Part shown: piece by piece, positions 1 through 5,481 of the stretch
How positions within the stretch are numbered: position 1 is the first letter of the stretch
How the letters are laid out: every line of letters begins with the position of its first letter
From: Campylobacteraceae bacterium
GTDB taxonomy: Bacteria; Campylobacterota; Campylobacteria; Campylobacterales; Sulfurovaceae
Length of the DNA: 9,349 nt
Direction of reading: 5' to 3'
NCBI GenBank assembly: GCA_027066355.1
Contig: JAMONW010000110.1
Location: 1-9,349, forward strand
Translations under genes and position numbers: made by a program
The notes under the pieces: model-generated
The model's input: the letters and a program-made list of their open reading frames with translations, nothing else
What the model was told of the DNA's origin: nothing
Database searches by the model: none

Positions 1-16
1 TTTAAGTTTAACTCAA

Positions 17-40
17 TATAATATACCCCTGTATAGTATT
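17..40 (+). promoter_or_regulatory. Promoter -10 and overlapping CsoR/RcnR-type operator of the efflux operon
   Basis: An exact TATAAT -10 box lies at 17-22; its -35 would fall outside the window. Overlapping its last base is the inverted repeat TATAC-CCCT-GTATA (22-35), which contains a CCCC tract and continues into GTATT. Operators of the CsoR/RcnR/FrmR family typically are a G/C tract flanked by AT-rich inverted arms of the ATAC/GTAT kind. The operon's second gene encodes a repressor of this family, so autoregulation by occlusion of RNA polymerase is the natural inference. The transcription start would be near 29, inside the operator. Confidence 0.65.
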
Positions 41-54
41 TTAAAGGAAATAGT

Positions 55-1122
55 TTGGAGTATTTAAAAGATTTTTTAAGTAATATTTATATTTTACTTA
101 GTGCAATGAGTTTTTTTATATTAGTAGGGTTAATATTAGCAGGTATATTAAAACAGATTATTCCAGATAATTTTGTATCTAAACATTTAGGAAAAAGCTC
201 TTTTTTATCTGTAATTAAAGCTACTATTTTTGGTATTCCTTTGCCAGTTTGCTCATGCTCTGTAATACCACTTGCTAAATCTTTACAAAAAGAGGGTGCA
301 AGTAAAGGTGCAGTACAAAGCTTTTTAGTATCAACACCAATTACAGGAGTTGATTCTATAATGGCTACATACAGCTTTTTTGGGTGGTTTTTTACTATAT
401 ATAGAGTAGTTACTTCAATTATAATTGCAATAGTTGTAGGCTTAATAGAAAATCTATTTAATAGTAATATTAAAGAGCCAAAGGCTAAATTTTCGTTAAA
501 TAGATTAAATCAAAATATAGCAGCTAAAAATATTACATTTAATACTAAAAGTAGCTGTTCTAGTAGCTGTTGTGCAACTATAAAGAAAAAAGATAGATTT
601 TCTATAAAAAAGGTATTTGATTACGCTTTTAATGTACTCTTTAAAGATATAGCTAAATCTTTACTAATAGGTGTTATTATTGGAGCTTTATTTACTACAT
701 TTTTACCAAAAGATATTTTAAGCACACTTTATGAGAATAGATTATTAACCTATATATTAGTAATTGTTATCTCAATGCCTTTGTATGTATGTGCAACTAG
801 CTCATTGCCAATTGCTGCAGCTTTTTTACTTAGTGGAATGAGCCCTGGTGGAGCATTTATATTTTTAAGTGCTGGTCCTGCAACAAATAGTGTAACTATG
901 GGTGTAGTAGCCTCTATGTTTGGTAAAAGGAGTTTAGTAGTATATATTTTAACTATTGGGTTATTAAGTATTTTTTTTGGGTATCTACTAGATAACTATA
1001 TAAACAGTATAGATATATTAGAACTTAATAGTAATAAAGAGAGCAGTACTATTATTATAGATATTGCAAGTTCAGTTATTATGGTTATTTTAATGCTATA
1101 TTACACATTTAGGAGAAGATAG
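55..1122 (+). CDS. SO_0444-type Cu/Zn efflux permease (ArsP_1/DUF318 permease fold)
   Basis: A 355-residue polytopic inner-membrane protein with about eight to ten hydrophobic segments. The first half carries the signature GIPLPVCSCSVIP (residues 60-72, Cys66 and Cys68) followed by STPITGVDS (93-101). A polar loop near 135-185 carries a cysteine cluster (Cys168, Cys172, Cys173). The second half repeats the fold with YVCATSSLP (Cys246) and SAGPATNSVTMG. This arrangement matches permeases annotated as SO_0444-family metal efflux transporters, which are related to ArsP. The start is TTG at 55, supported by AAAGGA at 43-48 with 6-nt spacing; no ATG is better placed. The stop directly abuts the start of the repressor gene, so the pair is one operon. 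The cysteine loop suggests binding of a soft metal, but the actual substrate (Cu, Zn, Ni or an arsenical) cannot be read from sequence. Confidence 0.85.
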   Translation: MEYLKDFLSNIYILLSAMSFFILVGLILAGILKQIIPDNFVSKHLGKSSFLSVIKATIFGIPLPVCSCSVIPLAKSLQKEGASKGAVQSFLVSTPITGVDSIMATYSFFGWFFTIYRVVTSIIIAIVVGLIENLFNSNIKEPKAKFSLNRLNQNIAAKNITFNTKSSCSSSCCATIKKKDRFSIKKVFDYAFNVLFKDIAKSLLIGVIIGALFTTFLPKDILSTLYENRLLTYILVIVISMPLYVCATSSLPIAAAFLLSGMSPGGAFIFLSAGPATNSVTMGVVASMFGKRSLVVYILTIGLLSIFFGYLLDNYINSIDILELNSNKESSTIIIDIASSVIMVILMLYYTFRRR

Positions 1123-1425
1123 ATGTATGATTGTAAAGTAGAGAATAAAAGGTTAATTAATAGAATAAATAGAATAGAAGGACAGATAAAAGCCCTAAAG
1201 TCTAAACTTATAGAGGAGTTTGAGTGCAATAAAACTAATGATCCATACGAGATAATTAGGCAATTAAGTGCAATTAAAGGTGCTGTAAATGGAATGATGA
1301 ATACCTATATAGACCATTACGCAAAAGAGCATTTAGTAAAAGAGATAAGGCAAGCTTCTGATAATAATAGTGCATCTGCATATATGGATATATTTTTAGA
1401 TACTCTAAAGACCTTTTCTAAGTAG
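1123..1425 (+). CDS. CsoR/RcnR/FrmR-family metal-responsive repressor, variant ligand set
   Basis: A 100-residue all-helical repressor. RLINRINRIEGQIKAL (10-25) and IIRQLSAIKGAVNGMM (44-59) are the family's two core helix signatures. AGGAGA at 1111-1116 is the ribosome site, and the ATG follows the permease stop without a gap. It probably represses its own operon through the site at 22-35. Aligned by eye to E. coli RcnR, the segment after Cys35 is six residues longer, so the family Cys before the second helix corresponds to Pro41. The usual His (RcnR His60) corresponds to Tyr66, with His65 beside it, while RcnR His64 corresponds to His70. Cys4, Cys35, His65 and His70 are therefore the candidate ligands. 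The family is certain; the metal or other effector is unknown. Confidence 0.9.
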   Translation: MYDCKVENKRLINRINRIEGQIKALKSKLIEEFECNKTNDPYEIIRQLSAIKGAVNGMMNTYIDHYAKEHLVKEIRQASDNNSASAYMDIFLDTLKTFSK

Positions 1426-1434
1426 GTAGGAAGC

Positions 1435-1480
1435 TGTGTGTAAAAGCAGTAGTACTTTTACACACACTGTTTGTTATTTA
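1435..1480 (+). terminator. Terminator of the efflux operon
   Basis: A perfect 12-bp stem pairs TGTGTGTAAAAG (1435-1446) with CTTTTACACACA (1455-1466) across an 8-nt loop. It is followed by a T-rich stretch, CTGTTTGTTATTT. It starts 9 bases after the repressor stop. There is no T-run on the opposite side, so it is oriented for the plus-strand operon, although the lipoprotein gene also ends facing it. Confidence 0.8.
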
Positions 1481-1485
1481 AATAT

Positions 1486-1731
1486 TTATTGGCGGTAATA
1501 TCTGCGGTTTTCTCTCTCTTGGTCATCCATCTCTTTACCAATCATAGCACCAGCAACTGCACCACCTGCTGCACCAATCATTGCATCTCTGTGGTTACCA
1601 ACCATACCACCAGCAACTGCACCTACTGCAGCACCTGTAACTGCACCACCAGCAGTATTTGATACAGCACAACCACTAAACATAAAAGATAATCCTAAAA
1701 CTGTTAGTGCTGAGATAACTATTTTTTTCAT
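1486..1731 (-). CDS. Small glycine-zipper lipoprotein
   Basis: An 81-residue protein with a type II signal peptide: MKKIVISALT, a hydrophobic core, then the lipobox FSGC with Cys21 as the lipidated residue. The mature part has two glycine-zipper segments (AGGAVTGAAVGAVAGGMVG and IGAAGGAVAGAMIG) separated by a short NHRDA turn. It ends in a charged tail rich in Asp, Glu and Arg (about residues 66-81). This is the architecture of small YMGG/OsmB/SlyB-like envelope lipoproteins, usually linked to outer-membrane integrity or stress; no precise role can be assigned. The reading frame is open for 17 codons upstream, but I chose the ATG at 1731 because AAGGAG (1743-1738) sits 6 nt before it and the signal peptide begins there. 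It is transcribed alone and converges on the efflux operon. Confidence 0.85.
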   Translation of the reverse strand: MKKIVISALTVLGLSFMFSGCAVSNTAGGAVTGAAVGAVAGGMVGNHRDAMIGAAGGAVAGAMIGKEMDDQERENRRYYRQ

Positions 1732-1759
1732 TTTGAACTCCTTTTTTATTTGTAAACCT

Positions 1760-1768
1760 ATTATAGCA
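1760..1768 (-). promoter_or_regulatory. Extended -10 promoter of the glycine-zipper lipoprotein gene
   Basis: On the minus strand 1768-1760 reads TGCTATAAT, an extended -10 element (TGn plus exact TATAAT). I see no good -35 at 17 nt, as expected for an extended -10 promoter. A start near 1753 gives a leader of about 20 nt ahead of the AAGGAG ribosome site. Confidence 0.6.
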
Positions 1769-1850
1769 CAAAATTGTGGCAAAATCGTAGAATAGGTTAA
1801 AAAGTTTTAAAATATTAAAAATATAGATTTTATGGCGGTATTTAGGGATA

Positions 1851-1874
1851 AGAAGTAGAGATTACTCTACTTCT
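1851..1874 (-). terminator. Hairpin enclosing the dnaK stop codon
   Basis: AGAAGTAGAG (1851-1860) and CTCTACTTCT (1865-1874) form a perfect 10-bp stem with a 4-nt loop. The dnaK stop codon (1862-1864) lies in the loop, and the upstream arm encodes the last residues of DnaK. It may end or protect the grpE-dnaK transcript. No U-run follows immediately on the minus strand (the tail is TATCCCTAAATACC), so classical intrinsic termination is uncertain. Confidence 0.45.
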
Positions 1875-3739
1875 GCGTCGATAACATCGTCGTCATCTTT
1901 TTTTGCGCTTGTGTTACTTGCCTCTCCACCTTGGTTTGCTGCAGCCGCTTGTTGAGCCAATTTTTGGTTATGAGTATTTAGCTCATTAACTTTTGCTTCT
2001 ATTTGCTCTTTTGTTGCGTTATCATCTTTAATTAGAGCCTCTAGCTCTCCTATAACCTTTTCAGCAGCCTCTTTATCTGCTGCATTTACTTTATCTCCAA
2101 GCTCGCTTATAGCCTTTTTAGTTTGGTGAATTAGCGCATCTGCTTGGTTCTTAGCCTCTACTAAAGCTTTTCTAGCTGCATCTTCTGCTTTGTGAGCTTC
2201 AGCTTCTTGTACCATTTTTTGAATCTCTTCTTCGCTAAGTCCGCTTGAACCAGTAATTTTAATCTCTTGTGATTTACCTGTTGCTTTATCTTGCGCACTT
2301 ACTGTAAGAATACCATTTGCATCAATATCAAATGTTACCTCAATTTGTGGCACACCTCTAGGAGCTGGTGCAATTCCACTTAGCTCAAACATACCTAAAG
2401 ATTTATTATCTTTTGCAAACTCTCTCTCGCCTTGCACTACATGTATGCTAACTGCTGGTTGATTATCTTCTGCGGTTGAGAAAATTTGCGACTTTTTAGC
2501 TGGAATTGTTGTTCCTTTTTCAATTACTTTAGTTGTTACGCCACCTAAAGTTTCAATTCCAAGGCTAAGAGGTGTAACATCAAGCAATAATACATCTTTA
2601 ACATCACCTGTTAATACACCACCTTGAATTGCCGCACCTAAAGCAACTACTTCATCAGGGTTTACAGATTTATTAAGCTCTTTACCAAAGAATGCTTTTA
2701 CTTTTTCTTGAACAAGTGGAACTCTTGTGCTTCCACCAACCATTACAATCTCTTTAATTTCACTTTTGTTTAAACCAGACTCTTTTAAAACTTCATCAAT
2801 TTTAGTAATTGTTTTATCTACTAAATCTTCAATTAAACTCTCAAATTTAGCTCTTGTTAATTTAACAATTAAGTGTTTTGGACCACTTGCATCAGCAGTG
2901 ATAAATGGTAAGTTTACCTCTGTTTCATTTGCACTTGAAAGCTCTTTTTTAGCATTTTCAGCTGCCTCTTTAAGTCTTTGTAGAGCCATCATATCAGATT
3001 TTAAATCAATTCCATTATCTTTTTTAAACTCTTCTGCTATGTAATCAATTACTCTGTTATCAAAATCATCACCACCTAAGAATGCATCACCACCAGTTGC
3101 TAGAACCTCTACAACACCATCACCAGTTTCAAGGATAGTAACATCAAATGTTCCACCTCCAAGGTCATAAACCGCAATATTTTCACTCTCTTTTTTATCA
3201 AGTCCATATGCAAGTGCTGCTGCAGTTGGTTCGTTGATAATTCTTAAAACATTTAATCCTGCAATTGTTCCAGCCTCTTTAGTTGCTTTTCTTTGAGCAT
3301 CATTAAAATATGCGGGAACTGTAATTACAGCATCTTTTACCTCTGTTCCAAGGTGTGCCTCTGCATCCTCTTTTAGTTTCATTAAAATCTTTGCACTAAT
3401 CTCTTGTGGTGTATATGTTTTTCCATCAATCTCAATTGCACAAGCACCATTTTTATCTACAACATGGTATGGTAATCTCTCTTTAGCCTCTTTTGCCTTC
3501 TCTTCATTACACATTAAACCCATAATTCTCTTAACTGAATATACAGTTTTCTCTGGGTTAGTTACCATTTGGCGTTTTGCAGTCTCTCCTACTAAAATTT
3601 CACCCTTATCTGTAAATGCAACAATTGAAGGAGTTGTATTTCTTCCCTCTTTGTTTGCAATAATTTTTGCTTCTCCATTTTCATACACAGCCATTGCTGA
3701 GTTTGTTGTTCCTAAATCTATTCCAATTGGTTTACTCAT
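1862..3739 (-). CDS. dnaK: Molecular chaperone DnaK (Hsp70)
   Basis: A full-length 625-residue Hsp70, the ATP-driven cytoplasmic chaperone that works with GrpE (present here) and DnaJ (not in the window). The nucleotide-binding domain spans roughly 1-380, with GIDLGTTNS (6-14), the catalytic-type Lys70, NEPTAAALAYG (169-179), YDLGGGTFDV (191-200) and VMVGGSTRVP (332-341). The interdomain linker VLLLDVTPL is near 383-391. The substrate-binding beta domain and helical lid follow. The protein ends in an Asp-rich tail, VIDAEVE, typical of bacterial DnaK. ATG at 3739 has AAGGAGA close upstream. grpE is 68 nt upstream on the same strand. That gap holds a TATAAT (3771-3766) without a convincing -35, so an extra internal promoter is possible but unproven. 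Confidence 0.98.
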   Translation of the reverse strand: MSKPIGIDLGTTNSAMAVYENGEAKIIANKEGRNTTPSIVAFTDKGEILVGETAKRQMVTNPEKTVYSVKRIMGLMCNEEKAKEAKERLPYHVVDKNGACAIEIDGKTYTPQEISAKILMKLKEDAEAHLGTEVKDAVITVPAYFNDAQRKATKEAGTIAGLNVLRIINEPTAAALAYGLDKKESENIAVYDLGGGTFDVTILETGDGVVEVLATGGDAFLGGDDFDNRVIDYIAEEFKKDNGIDLKSDMMALQRLKEAAENAKKELSSANETEVNLPFITADASGPKHLIVKLTRAKFESLIEDLVDKTITKIDEVLKESGLNKSEIKEIVMVGGSTRVPLVQEKVKAFFGKELNKSVNPDEVVALGAAIQGGVLTGDVKDVLLLDVTPLSLGIETLGGVTTKVIEKGTTIPAKKSQIFSTAEDNQPAVSIHVVQGEREFAKDNKSLGMFELSGIAPAPRGVPQIEVTFDIDANGILTVSAQDKATGKSQEIKITGSSGLSEEEIQKMVQEAEAHKAEDAARKALVEAKNQADALIHQTKKAISELGDKVNAADKEAAEKVIGELEALIKDDNATKEQIEAKVNELNTHNQKLAQQAAAANQGGEASNTSAKKDDDDVIDAEVE

Positions 3740-3807
3740 TTTATTCTCCTTGTTTAATTTCTGTTATTATACTTTTTATTTTAAATTTGCTTTGCTACTT
3801 AAGTTGC

Positions 3808-4344
3808 TTATTTGCAAGTTGCTACCATAGATGGACGTAAAAGTCTATCTTTTAGTTTATAACCTTTTTGTAATACTTGCACTATCTCTCCGCTTTTATG
3901 CTCATTACTTTCCATTTGTGTAACTGCTTGATGGTAATTTGGGTCAAACTCTTTATCACACTCAACTTCACAAACACCATTTTTTTTCAAAATTGATAAA
4001 AGTTGATCATAAGTTAATTGCATACCCTCTTTAATTTTCTCTACAGATTCATCTTTAACCTCTAAATTATCTATTGACTTTAGAGCATTTTCAAATGTAT
4101 CAAGCACTGTTAAAAGGTCAGTAGCAAAAGACTCATTTGCATAAGCAAGTGCAGTTGCTTTCTCTTTCTCTAACCTTTTTTTGTAGTTTTCAAAATCTGC
4201 ATGAACTCTTAAAAAGTTATCTTTTTGCTTTGCTAACTCTTCTTGGCACTCTTGTAGAGGGTCAGTTTTGCTCTCTTCTTGGCTAGAAGTTTCAACATCT
4301 TCATTGCTAACTTCTTCCTCTACAGGCTTTTTATCTTTAGCCAT
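3808..4344 (-). CDS. grpE: Nucleotide exchange factor GrpE
   Basis: 178 residues. GrpE is the dimeric cofactor that releases ADP from DnaK. The first 30 or so residues are acidic and probably disordered. A long helix/coiled-coil region runs from about residue 30 to 75 (ECQEELAKQKDNFLRVHADFENYKKRLEKE, given here as a region, key core NYKKR). The C-terminal beta domain carries the family signature: FDPNYHQAVTQ and then GYKLKDRLLRPSMVAT. The length is normal. The start at 4344 is fixed by a strong AAGGAGGT 7 nt upstream. It is the first gene of a grpE-dnaK operon. In many Campylobacterota hrcA precedes grpE; here the upstream neighbour is instead a non-coding stretch and rpsO. Confidence 0.97.
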   Translation of the reverse strand: MAKDKKPVEEEVSNEDVETSSQEESKTDPLQECQEELAKQKDNFLRVHADFENYKKRLEKEKATALAYANESFATDLLTVLDTFENALKSIDNLEVKDESVEKIKEGMQLTYDQLLSILKKNGVCEVECDKEFDPNYHQAVTQMESNEHKSGEIVQVLQKGYKLKDRLLRPSMVATCK

Positions 4345-4374
4345 TTTAGTTACCTCCTTATAAAATTTTAGTGA

Positions 4375-4403
4375 ATTATATAATATTGAGTTTAATTTGT
4401 CAA
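4375..4403 (-). promoter_or_regulatory. Consensus sigma70 promoter of grpE-dnaK with HAIR-like overlap
   Basis: On the minus strand TTGACA (4403-4398), a 17-nt spacer (4397-4381) and TATAAT (4380-4375) form an exact consensus promoter. The start would be near 4368, giving a leader of about 24 nt. The -35 and spacer read CTTGACA-N6-ACTCAAT. This resembles the HspR-binding HAIR element (CTTGAGT-N7-ACTCAAG) with two mismatches left, one right and a spacer one base short. Part of that match is the -35 itself, so the operator reading is weak. I see no CIRCE sequence (TTAGCACTC-N9-GAGTGCTAA). Confidence 0.85.
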
Positions 4404-4609
4404 GGTATATTTATATATTTTAACTAAATATAGTTGATACAATATGGCTCAAGTTTATAATAAAAGCCCGAATTATGGATTATTGTGAATTAAAAATTAA
4501 AAGTTAAAAATTTAGAATTAAAAGTTATAAGTTGAACTATTCTTGTAAAAGGTATTATAATTTTTAAGTATTTAAAGGTAGTAAAAGAGAATAGTATTTG
4601 TTTTTAGAG
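4404..4609. other. Non-coding AT-rich stretch with plus-strand promoter-like sequences
   Basis: No credible gene is seen here. On the plus strand TTGATA (4434-4439)-N16-TATAAT (4456-4461) and TTGAAC (4532-4537)-N18-TATAAT (4556-4561) look like promoters pointing toward the 3' end of rpsO. Between them AATTAAAAGTT occurs at 4495-4505 and again at 4516-4526, a 21-nt period, within low-complexity sequence. ACTATTCT (4536-4543) and AGAATAGT (4588-4595) are inverted repeats. In so AT-rich a stretch some of these will be chance. A short untranslated RNA is possible but not demonstrated. Confidence 0.35.
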
Positions 4610-4629
4610 ATTCCCACTTTTGTGGGAAT
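4610..4629. repeat. 20-bp palindrome of form ATTCCC-N8-GGGAAT
   Basis: ATTCCCAC (4610-4617) pairs perfectly with GTGGGAAT (4622-4629) across TTTT. It lies 28 nt past the rpsO stop, so it could act as its terminator, yet the minus-strand sequence after it is A-rich, not T-rich. The form matches the neisserial dRS3 repeat pattern (ATTCCC-N8-GGGAAT) and similar palindromes scattered in other genomes. It may therefore be a dispersed repeat rather than, or as well as, a terminator. Confidence 0.6.
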
Positions 4630-4657
4630 TATAAATTAGGCTACAATAGAACTAAAA

Positions 4658-4927
4658 TTAGTTTCTAATTCCTAGAGCCTCTTTAACTTCATTAAATTTA
4701 GCGAAGTCTTTTTTTCTTAAATATCTCATTAATCTTCTTCTTTGACCAACAAGTTTTAATAGACCTAGTCTTGAGCTGTGATCTTTTTTATTTGTTTTTA
4801 AATGCTCTGTTAAGTATTGAATTCTATTAGTTAATAGAGCAATTTGAACCTCTGCTGAACCTGTATCTTTTTCGTTTCTGGCAAATTGAGAAATAATCTC
4901 TGTCTTTTTCGCCGAATCTAAAGCCAT
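4658..4927 (-). CDS. rpsO: 30S ribosomal protein S15
   Basis: 89 residues, the same length as E. coli S15, and colinear with the family throughout: GSAEVQIALLTNRI (23-36), LTEHLKTNKKDHSSRLGLL (given as key residues HLK and DHSSR), LVGQRRRLMRYLRKKD and the C-terminus ALGIRN. S15 binds the central domain of 16S rRNA and is a primary assembly protein of the small subunit. The start at 4927 is supported by AGGAGGT 7-8 nt upstream. It stands alone on the minus strand, divergent from the Rrf2 gene. Its promoter must lie in 4928-5073; I see only weak -10 candidates such as TACTAT near 4963-4968. I see no recognisable S15 autoregulatory leader. Confidence 0.97.
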   Translation of the reverse strand: MALDSAKKTEIISQFARNEKDTGSAEVQIALLTNRIQYLTEHLKTNKKDHSSRLGLLKLVGQRRRLMRYLRKKDFAKFNEVKEALGIRN

Positions 4928-5073
4928 CTTTGACCTCCTGATTGGTATTTGTTTTGAAATGAAATAGTAGCTAAATAAAGCTAAAATATAAATAAATTGA
5001 TAAAAAATTATGAATAAATCAATATTTTATTTAAAATAGAGTAAAATAGTCCTAATTAATTTTAAGGATTGCA

Positions 5074-5481
5074 ATGTTACTAACTAGAGCAAGTGAGTAT
5101 GCCCTACTCTCATTAAATGTAATATACAAATCAGATAAACCAATTGGTTCAGAACAGTTATCAAAAGAGTTAAATATACCAAAAAGTTTTTTAGCTAAAA
5201 TTTTGCAAAATTTAACAAAAGGTAATGTTTTGGTATCTCATAGAGGTGCTCAAGGTGGATATGCATTAAATATTGACCCCAAAGATATATCTTTATATGA
5301 TATAATTTCACTTGCAGAAGGCAAAAAGCCAACAGTTTTTGATTGTGTAAGTTATTCTGATACATGCCCAAATGGAGCAATTGGAACTTGTGCTATTTCG
5401 CCTTTTTTGGCAAAATTTCAATTTAAGATTGATCTGTATTTACAAAATTTAACACTAAAAGAGCTATTAGATGAGCGATGA
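5074..5481 (+). CDS. Rrf2-family transcriptional regulator with a cysteine triad
   Basis: 135 residues. The N-terminal winged helix begins MLLTRASEYALLSL, as is usual in Rrf2 proteins. The recognition helix region includes GSEQLSKELNIPKSFLAKILQ (key residues IPKSFLAKIL, 35-44), and the wing holds GAQGGYAL (58-65). Three cysteines at 91, 98 and 106 sit where IscR, NsrR and RsrR bind their Fe-S clusters, so an Fe-S sensor of iron, oxygen or NO is likely. The spacing (X6 and X7) is not the IscR pattern (X5, X5). ATG at 5074 has AAGGA at 5064-5068. The last 11 bases overlap the DHH gene, so this regulator heads a three-gene operon. A TAAAAT at 5042-5047 is the best -10 candidate. Its targets are unknown; autoregulation is plausible. 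Confidence 0.92.
   Translation: MLLTRASEYALLSLNVIYKSDKPIGSEQLSKELNIPKSFLAKILQNLTKGNVLVSHRGAQGGYALNIDPKDISLYDIISLAEGKKPTVFDCVSYSDTCPNGAIGTCAISPFLAKFQFKIDLYLQNLTLKELLDER

Noticed and set aside
1471..1662. Plus-strand frame rich in Cys, Thr and Ser
   Set aside because: It is the antisense shadow of the glycine-zipper lipoprotein; Gly/Ala codons read backward give the Cys/Thr/Ser repeats. It has no ribosome site and overlaps a well-supported gene.
1732..1782. Longer start for the glycine-zipper lipoprotein
   Set aside because: The extra 17 codons run through the AAGGAG and the TATAAT promoter and would bury the signal peptide.
2727..3044. Open frame antisense to dnaK
   Set aside because: It lies wholly inside dnaK, has no ribosome site and no recognisable domain.
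3766..3794. Internal promoter between grpE and dnaK
   Set aside because: TATAAT is exact, but the -35 region (CAAAGC or similar) is poor and the DNA is AT-rich; mentioned only as a possibility.
4404..4657. tRNA or known riboswitch in the grpE-rpsO gap
   Set aside because: No cloverleaf, CCA end or known aptamer core is seen; the sequence is low-complexity AT-rich.
4997..5022. TTGAT...ATCAA inverted repeat in the rpsO/rrf2 divergent region as an Rrf2 operator
   Set aside because: Arms are only 5 bp around 16 AT-rich bases and do not resemble an IscR or NsrR site; chance is likely.
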